From Brachypodium distachyon (lineage: Eukaryota; Streptophyta; Magnoliopsida; Poales; Poaceae), in NCBI RefSeq assembly GCF_000005505.3, contig NC_016133.3:5766001-5830000 (forward strand): a stretch of DNA of 64,000 nt, in the 5' to 3' direction. The notes below the pieces were generated by a model. The model was not told the DNA's origin. It worked only from the letters and a program-made list of their open reading frames with translations, and searched no databases. The translations under genes were made by a program, and so were the position numbers. Of the stretch, positions 34,430 through 47,589 are shown one piece after another. Numbering within the stretch: the stretch's first letter is position 1; every line of letters starts with the position of its first letter.

Positions 34430-37057
34430 GCTTGGCAGCTCTACGGTAGATTCGTGAATTATCTTGTCCATGATGTGTCTTACGAAATGTAAGGTGTGCT
34501 AGTGATATATTATGACACTATCTCTTAGATATCCTTGTGAGCAGTTACAAAGGTGTTCTAATGCTTATTTTGTCCTTGTTGCTGCTGCTCGGATGAGATT
34601 GGGTCTTTTATGGTCTTACCTGCATGGCCATTCAAATGACTGTGCTCTCCTAATATAAAAACCTAATCTGTTATAGCGTCCTCCTGCAACTTTTATCTTC
34701 AAGGAGTTTGAGATGTTTATGTGTAATGGCAACGCTCGGGAATCTTATGGTCATATTGCTGGTATTACTGATATTCCTTTTTTTTTTCCTTACTCTTGTT
34801 TCTGTGTGCCTTTGTGTTGTGACACTGCTCCGGCCTATGATATGTTAGTACACCATCCAGTATATACCAGTCCTAAGGCAACTGGCATGATGTTTCTGTT
34901 TCACATGTGTCTGAATGAATTTGAGGAATCTTTGTGAAATAAAGTTGTAATTTACAGTATGCTTCGCAACAGAAACATCGATGCATGTTTCAAATTTTAC
35001 CAGTTTTGGATGGTTTAGATCTTACAGCTTTATTATGATACTAAAGTAGCAATATATATGCAATGCAGTATGATAAGGAAACTATGTGCACAAACTCTTT
35101 CCTATACCATGTAAACCATTTCTGGGTGATAACTTCTATCTGAAGCAGCATGAAATAGCGCCTTGTATGCATCGATGGTGTAAAAAGGTTTGATGTACAA
35201 GCCTGCTGATTCATTAGTCACTAGAGATACTCTTATTTTAATACCAAATACTCCGACCAATTTTAACTAAAACAACGACAAGAATTTAGGATCAGAGGGA
35301 GTAGCACATTAGGCTGATATGTTTCATTGAACAGTTGGATGTTAAACTTCTGTTTTTCTACAATTGATGACAGTGAGCTCAGAACACAATTTGTTGCAGA
35401 AGCAAAAACAGGAGTGCTTGGTTCCGGTTTGTTGGTTAAAACCAGTCAAAACTGGTCAAAATCATCCATTTTTTAACCATATATAACTAAGCCATCTGGC
35501 CCGGAACACTAATTTAAAGGGGCTAAACCGGATGAATCGAAATCTGATACCAAAAAAGGGTACTAGGCTGTTCTGGTTTAGTGAGTACATGGCAAGTCAG
35601 GTGGAATTGGCATATATTTATTACTCCCTCCGGCCGGTATTACTTGTCGAAATATTACATGTATCTAGACGCTTTTTAAACATAGATACATCCATATTCG
35701 GGCAAATTTGAGACAAGTAATATGGGTCGGAGGGAGTAATACATTTCCCGTACTTAGAAGCTGTCTTGAAGACATACCAAGGTCATAATGCATGTATAAA
35801 ACATGGTTTGGGCAAATTTTAAATCTGTCTGTAACAATGGAATGTTAGGTCTGGAATTGATGTTCTGTTCTATATAAAAATTCTAACATCCTTTTTCGGC
35901 AAATAATATTCTGATTGGTTGTACAAGTTGTTTTCATTCGCAACTATAAAATTAAACTTCTATATACTAAATAAAAAGGTCTGATTGCAATTCCATAGTT
36001 GATCTCAGGGGGGTCATCAGATTGATCAGAACGTGGTGTACGATATAACAAGCACTTTCTGTATATTTTCAGCCGACATGTGGATATAAAATGGTTGATG
36101 CTCACCTTATTGCACCTTTATTTTGACGGCACACTTTCTTGCATCTTGGTAACCACATTTGCAGGCTTTTCTAACAAAGATTGTACTATTGCTTCAGGTG
36201 GTCTTAGCCTGAAGACAGAACTGATTGAAGTGAGGTCCATTTTCTCATGTCAGCCCAAAAGGCTTGGATGGTGCTATTTTTTTTTTGTTGTTGTTGCTTA
36301 GTCTTTAGTGGTGTTACCTGTCCTTTATACTCTCTCCGTCCCAAAATAAGTGACGTGGATTTGTATCACTTATTTTGGGATGGAGGGAGTATTATTGTTT
36401 ATGAGTACTGTGAGGATTGGGATTCAATTTTTTTGTAACATTGTGTTTGAAGTTTCAGTAGCAATAGCAACGCAATCCTCGTGGCAGCTTTATTCCTTGA
36501 TCAGGAGACACCTGAGTTTGCAGGTAGGGAAGAAGCCTTTTTCTGTCTAATCTGTGATCTCTCCCTTTTGGCTTGTAGTATATCCCTCCACTCGTTTATT
36601 CATGCATTTGGATCCAGGTATATAACACGATTATTTCTTCCCTAGAGACGAGTCGAAATAAATTGAGTTGTTAGAATCATCACTTCAGCTGATCCATCTT
36701 TGCTTTTCTTCGGGATGCATGATTGTATCCTTGTGGCTGGACCTATTCTTCTGATGCACTAGCAGAGCACCTGAAGCTGCGCTGTTCATCATGTAACTCT
36801 TTTCTTTTTCCACTGCATCAGCCATTGGGATGTCAATGACACAGATAAAGCAGCTAGCAGACAGATCCAAGGAGGTCCGCCAGATGGCTGGGCAGCACTG
36901 TGACCTGAAGTTTGTGAAGTCAGCCATCAGGTATCTATCAGTGTACTGTACGGTGAGGTTGTGAACTACCATGGTTCTTATCCAACTGATGGTTCTCGGA
37001 GTCGTCAACAAGTTGAGAGTTGGCTGTTGAGATTCACCATTGCAGACTGAAGCTGTA
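34430..37057 (+). CDS. Possible unrecognised multi-exon gene (3' part)
   Basis: Seven exon-like segments join in one open frame with GT-AG borders: 34430-34488, 35069-35110, 35374-35420, 36165-36234, 36459-36523, 36822-36930 and 37046-37057 (stop TAA). The joined frame gives about 137 residues. Stretches include AWQLYGRFVNYLVHDVSYE, QFVAEAKTGVL, LVAALFLDQETPEFA, MSMTQIKQLADRSKEVRQM and KFVKSAI. A possible earlier exon is 33719-33770 (phase fits). Supporting signs: phases agree at every junction, acceptors such as TTTCTTTTTCCACTGCATCAG are strong, and the three MITEs in the interval fall inside the proposed introns. Against it: I picked segments by eye, the GTCCAT donor at 36235 is weak, no start codon region is established, and no family was recognised. 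It could be a decayed gene or coincidence. Confidence 0.35.
35249..35303. mobile_element. Deleted Stowaway-like MITE
   Basis: A 55-base remnant: left CTCCGACC, right GAATTTAGGATCAGAGGGAG, TA on both sides. The middle AACTAAAACAACGACAAGAA matches the element at 42861, of which this looks like an internally deleted relative. Confidence 0.6.
35622..35738. mobile_element. Stowaway-type MITE
   Basis: Inverted ends CTCCCTCCGGCCGGTATTAC and GTAATATGGGTCGGAGGGAG, TA on both sides; interior ACATGTATCTAGACG..AAACATAGATACATCCAT. Same subfamily as the copies at 23686, 38299, 53282 and 55938. Confidence 0.93.
36328..36391. mobile_element. Short Stowaway-type MITE
   Basis: A 64-base near-perfect hairpin: CTCTCTCCGTCCCAAAATAA pairs with TTATTTTGGGATGGAGGGAG, with TA at both ends. 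Confidence 0.9.
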
Positions 37058-37798
37058 ATGTTGGAGATTGAGGAACATTTCACATTTTGGGGTTCAATCC
37101 CTGCTTGCCTGGTTTATATAATTATATTGCACACGGTTGACATCTATGTCCATGCATTTGTAAGCTTGGATGGTAAAAGATAATGAAGGAACGGAAGAAT
37201 TATTGAATCATAGGGCCATCATTGTGTAACTATATAACGATGGATAGTATGTGTCAGCAAAGCTGTTAAGATACTTTGGTAATGTAGTAACGAAAACATT
37301 AAAAACATCTGTGGTCAGCAATGTAGTAGTGAAAAACAAAGCCTGGATACTCTTGTAGATTGAAGACAGGGTCATTGCTCAATGACATTTTTGCCATTTT
37401 CAGGGTGATCACTGTTCTCTGAATCCACGCATAGTGAAGAAACATGGATCAGAGTAGGCAGTATGGTTTCCCTAGATGGCAAGCAAAAGTCTTGGTGCTT
37501 TTCCCAAAATTAATGATTCTTACTGCTCTTATGGGGTTTCTGCAGCCTGCCTGCAGGTAAGTAAGATGTCGAATTATTGAGCAATTTCACTAGCCATACA
37601 TACCTTTTCTATTAAATTGACATCCATGTCCTTTTCCCACAAAAAAGATGTGCTTATATCCACAAGATTTAAATCAAGTGTGTCCACTTGAGATTGGCTC
37701 CTAGATTGGATCAGGAAAACGAATACTGATGGAATAAAGCTGGATGCTCTGGAGAGATCTTTGTCCTGTCCATGTAATGCCAAAGTGATACCTATTAC

Positions 37799-38286
37799 TA
37801 CCTCCGTCCATAAATACTCAGTATAAGATGTTCTATCTTTGTCCTAATTCAAACTTTAAAAACATACTAATATTTACAGAGGGCCTCTATTTACAATATC
37901 AAATAAGCATGGGCCGAGCCAGCCTGTTCCCAGAGCCCGGTCAAAACTTATAGGGATTAGTGTCTGGCTTATGAACAGCCACCAATTAGCTGCTCACAAT
38001 TTTGCCTTAAGTTAATAAAGTGGGGTTTATGCTAAAAAAAACAGCAACCAATTAGCCATCAGGTAATCATAGTAATTAGCATAAAAAAATTGTTGAGCCC
38101 GGGGATCGCCAGGCAAATAAGTATACTATGACTATGAAGATATATATCATGGTGGGTTTAATATAACTATTTTGCTGTTATAGATATTGGTACATTTTTC
38201 AACAAACTTGGTCAAACTTTCAGAAATTTGACTTGGGGAAAAAAGATAGAACATCTTATATTTAGGAATTTAGGAACAAAAGGAGC
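37799..38286. mobile_element. Stowaway-like element with a probable internal insertion
   Basis: The left arm CTCCGTCCATAAATACTCAG, then TATAAGATGTTCTATCTTTG, pairs with the right arm containing AAAGATAGAACATCTTATAT and TTAGGAACAAAAGGAG. At about 490 bases it is far longer than its neighbours. The central part (about 37890-38130) is unlike Stowaway interior, suggesting a nested insertion. Confidence 0.65.
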
Positions 38287-38298
38287 ATGTAAAAGAAG

Positions 38299-38415
38299 TA
38301 CTCCCTCCGTTTCGTAATTCTTGTCTCAAATTTGCTCAAAATTGAATGTATGTATTTCTAAAAAATGTCTAGATACATATAATATTTCGACAAGAATTAT
38401 GAAACGGAGGGAGTA
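38299..38415. mobile_element. Stowaway-type MITE
   Basis: Inverted ends CTCCCTCCGTTTCGTAATTC and GAATTATGAAACGGAGGGAG flanked by TA. It lies 13 bases after the preceding element, so two insertions are almost adjacent. Confidence 0.93.
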
Positions 38416-39836
38416 CATAAGCATCTTCCTCTCCTTATCTTCTTGCTCCACTCGCCCCTAAGACACCCATTTTGAATTGCTTTTGATGCGCTGCAGGGAG
38501 ACATCCGTTTTGAATTGCTTGATGCACTGCCGGGAAACATTCCAAAAACTTCGTTGCTCCGCGTCACTCATTAGACTTTGCTTAGCATGAGACCAAATGA
38601 AGCTACTATACACCAGAGAAGCAGCACTTGAACCCAATTGCATAGGCAATTTGACATGGTTAATTAGTACTGCGTACTAGTACTGCTGGTTTATTAGGCC
38701 GGCTGACACAGTGAGACGACCAAGCTTAGCCGGGGACCAGCCAGAGGCCGGGCTCGCTGGCTGTCTGCCTCCATCCATCACCCTTCTGCCATCCGTGGCA
38801 GCGTAACGAACCTCATCATGGCAGGGCACTGGGCGCCGCTGCCGCTGGCTCTGGCTCTGGCTCTGGCTGTGCCGCGTCGCGTCGCATTGTATTGTGTGCC
38901 AATTGGTGGCCGACTTTGCTCTGCAGGTCAGGTGGCATGGGCAGCTTCTCCCCTAGCTGCTCATCAGTTAGCTCTGCCTGATGAAACAGAAAGCGATGGA
39001 GATAAATGGCTGTGCCAGAGCCCAGGGCTGGAGTACTGATGGATACCTGCCTCTACCCACATGAATCTTCTGCGCATACTCCGCACTGACCGGCGACGGC
39101 GCTTCACCCAGCCCAGCCCATTCAGTACTCTCTGCTGCAGTGCAGTGCAGGGGCATATGCTTTGGCCCAGAAAAGCTGCTACTCGCACCCAATGGAGTAT
39201 ATGTACGTACGCAGCTGCAGTATGTACGTAGCTATACCCTGACTACTGGCCTGCCTGCTGCTGTGGCCGTCCATCCGATTGATGCATGGCCACTCTTTTC
39301 TTTTCTTTGATGCATCTGCTGTCCATGTGTACTACTGCATCATGGGTTAACAACTTAGTAGTACTGTAACATTCATCAAGTTTCGTACATGCCGTGGCCT
39401 GGCATCGTGTCTATATGCTGCAAATATCATGGGTTTAACGACTTAACACATGTCCCCAATCCATTCAGGTGTCCTGTCAGGGGCTCTGAACCCATGTGTG
39501 AAGCTGTCTCTACCATGCTATGGTCTCTACAATACGTTCTTCGTTACTTCCCCTTGGGTGTCTGCAAATGGAGAAGATTTTAGGGAGGCCGATCGAGAAG
39601 CTCGCTTCTGCTTCTACTGCTGCCTCAGGTGACCCTTTAATCTATCGGACATCCCCACCAATTTTTGACAATTATCTCCGACCAATGTGATCGCCAATGG
39701 ACGTACAAGATCTCGGCCTGCACCGCGACGACTGCCATGGCATATTGTTATGACACAGATCATGTGCATGTGATGGATGATGGTACTTACATTCATAGAG
39801 CTAGCCATGCATGGCTCCCATCCCATGACTCAGTTA

Positions 39837-40154
39837 GGTAGTGTTTGGTTGGAGAACGAGGTAGAATGTAATGAAACGGTTCTATTTCAATAGGAATGAA
39901 ATGTAATGGAACGGTTCTACTTTCATATATTCTAGAAACCAAACACCTACAACCACTGGTTCCATTTAGAACCAAGTGATTTCTACATTTTTTGAGGAAC
40001 GAGATAGTTAGACATATTAGAAGAATATTCCTTTTTGAGGAACCAAGTGGTTCCATTCCAGTTTTCAATATTGTATGAACCAAACACAAGAATCATCTCA
40101 ATTATTGGACCCATTTCATTACATTCCACCTCATTCTCACATCCAAACACTACC
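39837..40154. mobile_element. PIF/Harbinger (Tourist-like) MITE with TTA target duplication
   Basis: The left end GGTAGTGTTTGGTTGGAGAA and the right end CATCCAAACACTACC are inverted repeats. The similarity continues inward (GAGGTAGAATGTAATGAAA against TTTCATTACATTCCACCTC). TTA flanks both ends (39834-39836 and 40155-40157), the target duplication of the PIF/Harbinger superfamily. The 318-base length and absence of coding sequence make it a MITE. Confidence 0.92.
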
Positions 40155-42860
40155 TTAGCTAGCCTAGCCATGGCATGGCATCCATTCCATTCCATCCCCT
40201 CGATAATTCCCCTCCCCTTTCATTCTTCCAGTGTTTGCCGCCTTCTAGCCAGAAGTGAGTAATGGAGGGAGTATGTCATGTGTATAGAGTGGCTGCTGCT
40301 CAAGAGGCAGGCACACACACTCACACTAGCACTGCCCTGCCCTACCTGCCTCTCCTTTATTGTTCTTGGGATCTTACTCTGCCACCACACCAGGCTCGGC
40401 GTTTTGGCAGCTGCAACCTTGCCTTTTCGGTAGTGCCCACCAGATTTCCAGCAGATGTGCTGTCCTTTCCCCCTCTGACACCCTCCTAGCTGATGATCAG
40501 CCTTGCATGCAGGCTGTGTGCTAGCTGCTGCTTCAGTTAAGATTCTTGTGTCATCACTGAGCAGCTATTGTGCAACGGCAGTTAGTTATGCATGTGCTCC
40601 CTCAACACTCATCACTGTGTGCATAAACTAGTTAATTAATTAGAAGCAACACCCACAGTACCACTGTTAAATGACTAGCTTACTGCAGCACATATATATG
40701 ATAGACATGTATCTCCCCCTGTAGCTAGCGGCAAGAACTCCGTTCTGGAAACCTGAATTGAACAAGAACCTAGTCAAGCAAGGTTTGTTTGCTTTCCAGC
40801 ATGTTACTCTCACGATCCTTTCTCAGGAATTGTGCGGCGCGGATCGACCCGATATGATATATGAAATATATCTCCTTTGCACCGCGCTATGTGTTAAAAT
40901 GCTGTCAATCCAGTCTCCGATGAAACCTCTGGCCAAGTAAATAACAACCGGCTCCCTTCCTCTAAAGGAGAGCTAGCGAGCGGGTGAGGATGTCGTGAGT
41001 CGTGACACAAAACCAGATGCTATCTCAAGCATATAGTAGTATGGATCCTTCTCATTCCATAGGATTGCAGCAGAGGTTTCTGTTAATCATAATTCAATCA
41101 GAGAAGGGGACCATTTGCACGCTTTCCGGGGCAGATCGGCGCTAATCAAGGGCAGCTCAATGTAGCAGCAGAGGGTCATTTTTCAAAGCGAGAAAATTAA
41201 AATAGCAGTGGTAGAGGAGGGAGACATGGAATCAAGTAAACAAAGTGGCAAAAAAAAGGGTATAGAGCTAACTAGGTAGCTAGCCCTGTGATGAGAGGTA
41301 GCTTAATTAGCTTAGCTCGAGTTGCATGCGATCGTGGAATTATAGGATTTACTTGGGAGATTGTGCTATCAGTAGTGGGGAGGGGGGATCATAATCAAGT
41401 GGTTAGTTGCTCATGTGGCCTATTAATTGGATCTTGGACGTCCCTCACGTCGAGCTGGAAACCATGAGGCAGAGTGTGCAAGTTCATGTCATGCTTGCTT
41501 GGCGCCATGTGCCAAGGGACCTTTGTTAAATCATTCCGTGTGCGACGGAACGGGGACGGCGTAATGGGAGAAACTTAAATTATTGAAAGGAACCTAAGTT
41601 TTAGAATGACAAAGAGAAATTCAAATGATCATGCTTTGTTCATAATTGTATATATCATCATGTGATTTCTTATTTATATCTTGCTGATTGCTACTAGGAG
41701 CATGGCCTAATTTTCCCATCTGGCTATAGCTCAGTCCTGGTAATTAATAAGTGAAGCTAAGTAACAGTATCTTATTATGAACCGTGCAATGATTAGCTCG
41801 CCGGGCCGCGAGCCCAAGGCGGGCAGGCCGATCTAGGAGAAAAGCCATGGATGTTGTTCTGGGGACGTGAACTCCATTTTGGGGATCTCGATATCCTCGA
41901 GAGCAGTAATTTATCAGCAGATTTTGATGCAACGCTATGTGGTTGTGCTCTTGTTTTTGTATACTTACAGCTTCTTCCAGGAAGCAATGGAAAAGGGCAT
42001 GCAGTGGATGTGGATCTTGTTCCTGATGCTGCACTCGGAAGCTTCTGAGCTGCCATCCCGTGGCATTCTGTCATGAACAAGCAAAGAACATCTGAGGACA
42101 GCTGTTTTGATCTCTTTGCGAGGCTCCCAAGATTTAATCAGGATCGTCGGAGATAGCAGCAACTTGTCAGATTTCTCCTGATTCTCGAGGTAGAAGAATT
42201 CCTAAACCATTCTGAAAGTACAGTGCTAGCTGACACAAACATTACTATCAAGAACAAATGGAGCTCATGGAGATTGTAAGATAAATATGGGATTGCAACA
42301 TTTTAAAGGACATGTCGTGGTAAGCACAGCTGTAGAGCTCAATTGCTCATCTGTAAGGTTGTTACCCTTGATGATCTCAGTTTATATTAATTTAACGGTT
42401 GACTTAATCATGGGAAAACAGTCAATCTTTTCGGTTGAGCATGGGAACGTAATCTGTGTTTCGTCGATAAATTTGTCAAAATAAAATAAAATCGGTTGAG
42501 CATGGAAACAGAATCTGCATTTGCCATCTTGCTGTTCATTAATGTGCACCAGACTAAGCTTTGTGCTAATGGAGCTTCAAGGCTCCAGACCAGTAAGTCA
42601 ATGCACAGAGAGAGAGGTTTACATTCATTTTATAGAGCGAACCTCTCCTGGTGTTTATCTCGTGCAAACACACCATTCAGATGATCTGTGTCAGGAAATT
42701 AATAAGGCATACATGCTTAATTGTTCTATTTTCTGAAGTATTCTCACTTTAAAATTGGTGAAAAACGAGCAAGGCACAATTAGCGCTGCCATGCCATGCA
42801 TCTGAGCATCTCCTATTCCTAAATCAAATGGAGTAAATATAATAAAAAAGTCTCAACCCC

Positions 42861-42946
42861 TACTCACTCCGTTCCTAAATTCTTGTCGTGATTTTAGTGC
42901 AAATTTAAACTAAAACCACGACTAGAATTTAGAAACGGAGGGAATA
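42861..42946. mobile_element. Stowaway-type MITE
   Basis: Ends CTCACTCCGTTCCTAAATTC and GAATTTAGAAACGGAGGGAA are inverted repeats flanked by TA; 86 bases. Confidence 0.88.
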
Positions 42947-45322
42947 GTTGTTAACATTTGTCTTTGATGCATTATTACAGCTCCACGTACTGTCTTATTA
43001 AGCAGTCATTAGGAGGAGAGCACAAGTTGAAGCTGTGGGCTCAACCTCCGATATCTGTCGGTTAAGCACGTATTTAATACCGCGATCACTGTCGCTAATC
43101 ATTCTTAGAGTTGACCTAAGGAGATCCCAGTTTCCAGTGACATGGGCTGGTTTTGAGTGATCCAGAATCCTTCTCCATGGCTGATCATGCGCTTGCCAGT
43201 TCATGCTTTCTGCAGGTGTGCTGAATAAGCATACCAATCCAGCCCTCCCTGCAGCATTCTGTTGATGTTGCTTGAAAGTAAATCATTTTCAAGTGCCACC
43301 TGGTTGTTGTGTTGTGTGTTCCTTCATTACTGCAGCGGTATAGAACTTTCTTTTGCAGATGATTGCATTGGAAGTTAGAGCTGGAATATATAATTATGGC
43401 AGCCATCTCCTTAATTGCACATGTTGCCATCACCCCTATGTTAGTACTAAAATCTTTGAGAGTCAAACTCTGTCTCCTTCCTTCCTTCCAGTACCATGAT
43501 TTGAGAATGCGGAAGGAAACTGAGACTTGTGTGCCCTCCCAGTCACTGACAGCCTTCGTGCCGAAATGTTTTTTTCTCTTGTTGTTATTGGTTCTCAATT
43601 CTCGATATTATTTAATTGTGCATAAATTCAGTCAGTTCGCTGAGTGTGGATATTATTGTAAACTCTGCAGATGATAGGTGTCATTCTGTTTGCTGAATCC
43701 TGCACAGGTGGGTGAGCCCTCGTCAGTTGATACAAGGTGAGTCACTGTGATGCATTGCTTTCTATATTCATCAGAGTTCGTCTGATGACATTATTTTACT
43801 TGTGCATCATTCATTCATTCATTGATGCCTGTTTGTACATGTCATGTCTTTGCAATGCATTGCATTGCATTTGTATGTGTGTCAGTATCAGCAAACAATA
43901 TATATAACTGGGATACTGGTGAGCTGCTGAAATGGAATCATGGAATATTAGCACCACCCCTTCCAAAAAAAAAGAACTCTGTGCCCTGATCTGCCATATA
44001 TAGTTGAACCTTGGGATAAGCATGATGAGATGTGCCCTTAAATATAGAACTGCAAGGGGGTTGTGATGGTGTTGGGTCTTGAAGGAACATGAGAATCAGA
44101 GGGGATATAAAACTAATGGCCCTTTGTTGTGTGACTGGTGAGTAGGACAAAATGCTAGTGCCTGCCTGTGAGGCACCAAGGTGAGCTCCTGCTTCCTACC
44201 AGCCATCCTTTCCCTGCCATCAAGGGCCTATATCTATCTTGCATCTGAAAGCACCATTCTATCTATCTCCCCTGTGCACTCTGAACAATAATTCAAGCTG
44301 CCTTGTTGTTTCATCTCACAGCCTCATCTTTTATTTTATTTTTTGTTTACTTTTGTCACTGCAACTCCAAATCCAATGCAATGATGTGGCATATGATGGT
44401 TCTGTCATTACCAGGGCTGTTCCCTAAAGCAAGGGAACAGGGCCATGCATGCATGCTAGAGAACAAACTGTGCCCTTTCATCAGATTACTGTCTAGAACA
44501 TAAAAAGGTTCATGCTTCTACATCCCACATTGGCCTAAGCTGCTCTTCCCTCGCACCTTTTCAGGCTACCCGCATGCGAATAAAAGCGCGCGATTAGGCC
44601 GCCGATAATGGTCATCTAGGAGAGGGCACTGTGCATTGTCTCTCAAAACCCTTTTGGAGCATGAAGGAGATCAACCCAGCTGCCAGCTACCAATAATGCC
44701 TTGAGCCACCACCATCACATGGCTCTCTCCCTCTATTTTCATGCATGGGGGGAGTAGAAGAAGACAGGGAGAAGCCAAGTTGCAGTAACTGCAATCAGGT
44801 AACAAATTAAAGAATCTCCCAACCACATGCCCTTCCAGGGGACCAGAATTTACACACATGACAAACAGGAAGCACACCACCCTTCCCCTTCCCCATCATT
44901 CATCATCTCACAAACAAGACGCAAATTATTGGAGATCTCCAGGAAAGCAAGATGTGCCACTGCCATGGCCCCCCCTAAGCTAGCTATATATATTCCCCCA
45001 TTGAAAAAATCTGTGAAGCAGCAGCAGTAACTGAAATGGCATTGGCATTGCGTAGGGCTTGATTAGTTAATTACCAGGATGGTCGCCTGGTGAAAACGGC
45101 GAGGAGCCAATGTATGCAGATGGATGCCGTTGTGTGTGTCTGCTGATAGCAGTGAGGCCGGCCGGCCAGTGCTCTGTTCATCAATGATTGATTGATGGCT
45201 TCCATTGGATTGGACCAGTGGTTTGGAATGCCAGGGAAGAAGATGTGTGTGTGGTGCTGTTCTCCATGTGTGTGATGGATTTTGGCCTGAGGCTGCTGGC
45301 AAATATGGGCAGGCACGTCCTA

Positions 45323-45342
45323 CCCCCCCCCCCCCCCCCCCC
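45323..45342 (+). repeat. Poly-C run of 20
   Basis: Homopolymer of C followed by TTGGGTCC. Length is likely uncertain in the assembly. Confidence 0.9.
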
Positions 45343-47565
45343 TTGGGTCCGTACGTCGTTTCGGCAGCCTATCCAAGGGAAACATCGCAATCCAGACTAG
45401 TCTACGCATGTCGCCCCTCGGTGATCTGATCATGCAATGGCATGTGTAACCTGCTTGCTCACGGTTGAATGATTTTATTTATTTGTTTATGTATTTATTT
45501 TAGAAACGCTGAGATACACAAAGCATACACTTGCACAACATTATGTCAATATTTTGTCTTCCTCTGACACATAGAGAACGTTAAACCTGTGGTTTGATCT
45601 CTAGTAGCCTAAGGGTACAACCATGCACCCCACTGAACATCCAACAAATGGTTGTAATATTTTTCCTAGGACTTCGATCTTCTAATGATTTGCAAGCGGA
45701 AATCTTTTGTAATGATTTTCTAAGCAGAGATGGTATGTTTCTTTGTGTTTTGCATTTTTTCACAGGAAAGATGAACTCTCATGCGACATAAAGTGATAAA
45801 ACCCTAGGTGCCATTCTAGGTGATAACGGGCATTCGAACCCTAGCCGCCATTGATCTGATGTTTTACTCTCACCACAATTGATTTTAATTTGTCCGTCTT
45901 CACACGTCCCACCCTGGGCGAAGGCGAGGCTGCCCTTTTGGGCAGTGGTGGCAGCAGGGTCGGGGCATCCACCACCACGACATAGATATCCATTTGAGGT
46001 CACTTGATCAAAGATGGCAATTAGCCTAAATGTCACCAAATAAACAATCCAAGACACCTATTTGCTTTTCCCCCATAAATTCTGAGTCTGGCATTTAGGT
46101 GGATAATGTAGTTTCTTTAATCACCTTTTGCCTATTTTTCGTTTGGTTAACCAACATTTTCATGCTTGTGTTTCTTTTTACAGCAGATTATAAATAAGTC
46201 AGCTCAGCACAGTTTATCAACCACAAACTGAGCCTTAGTAAGAAAAAAATGTTTGCTTGGGGGCAAAGATCGGTTTGGAAGGGGCTGCACATGTCGAACC
46301 CTCTAGATTGGATCGACATGGAAACTAGGACGTGTAATTTGGTTGTTTCGTCTTGCACGAACCATATCACTAGCTTGATATATTTTTGTGCTTCTATGTA
46401 CACTGTGAATAATTATGTGTTGTTATCTAGTCATGATAAAACACATACGTTGGACCATTTGTCAGTTATTTTAAAAAAATGTTAACGACATTTCAGCATA
46501 GTATAATAAACCAAATGTTTTAGGGTGATGTAACTCTTGTTTCTAATTAATAAAGAGGTATTTTGCTGCAGAAAAACCCAAAATGTGTTAGGTCAAAGTC
46601 TACCATGCCAATTCAATGTAGTAGCTGGAGTATAGTGAACGACCACAGATTTCACTTTCATGATGATCCAGCCAAAAGAAATATATACTCCGTGGAAAAA
46701 AATGGCTAGTAAACCATTAGTTACCGATCACTAAGACCATTGATTACCACATAGACAATCTGTGATTCACATTCCTTTTCTTCTTCTGAGACCGAGACAT
46801 CAATCAGCCGCTCTTAAGAACTGGACGAAGAAAAATGCATCTTGCCAAAATCCGAGTTTAGACATATTGGATCGGTCGAGATGACATTTTCTTCTTTACC
46901 AACGACTTAACGATGGTCAAATCCTTTTCTGAATCGGTGTTCCAAAGAAGACCAACGAAGGTTCGCATGGTGACATCTCACGGGTTGAAATCAAAAGACC
47001 GATATCGAGTGCTTAGTTGCTTACGCGCCGGTTTGTAACGTCTTGCGACCCAGTTTTTCGTTCACCAGACAGAGGGAATTTTGAAGGAATATTTGGACCA
47101 TAACTCACGGCTAAGACCATCATCATTACTACTGCCTGACTTAATTTCACATTAGAAAGTCCGTGTAAAACAACATCATGTAGAAATCCAAAGCGATTTT
47201 GCGGCTGAGCAAACTCGACCCGGGTCAAGTCAAAAAAATGAATGAATATTCCAAAAGGAATTAAAAAACTTTATGTTCCGGGTTTAAGTCCGCAGCAGCT
47301 TGCCTACTGGTAATTTAGAGTCAATCAGAGGAACACGTAAACAGGTCGCTGTCCGTAGAACAGCTCTCGCTGGAGTCGCCGTAAACACAGAGGCGTTTAC
47401 GGGCCTATAGCTACGTTGTCCGTTAGCGTAAAACTGTTGGGAATGCTGCTGCTTGCAGCAGTGGACAGCTAGCCCCCAAAGGACAGGCAGCCTTCTTCCT
47501 CTGCCTTGCTTGCCACTGACCAGTGACCACACCGGAATTTGGCTGCTGCTCCCCGCCCCACATGT

Positions 47566-47589
47566 CCCCCCCCCCCCCCCCCCCCCCCC
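47566..47589 (+). repeat. Poly-C run of 24
   Basis: Homopolymer of C between CATGT and TCCAAATCC. Together with the C runs at 45 kb and 18 kb it shows a recurrent feature of this assembly or genome. Confidence 0.9.

Noticed and set aside
36685..37083. 132-codon minus-strand frame
   Set aside because: It has no recognisable motif, and the plus strand over the same bases has better exon borders; neither is proven.
38818..39039. 73-codon frame with a signal-peptide-like start
   Set aside because: Single short frame, no splice or family support, and embedded in a repeat-rich desert; not enough to call a gene.
45815..45845. tRNA-like T-arm (GGGTTCGAAT on the minus strand)
   Set aside because: Stem pairing is off by one and no acceptor, D or anticodon arms fit around it.
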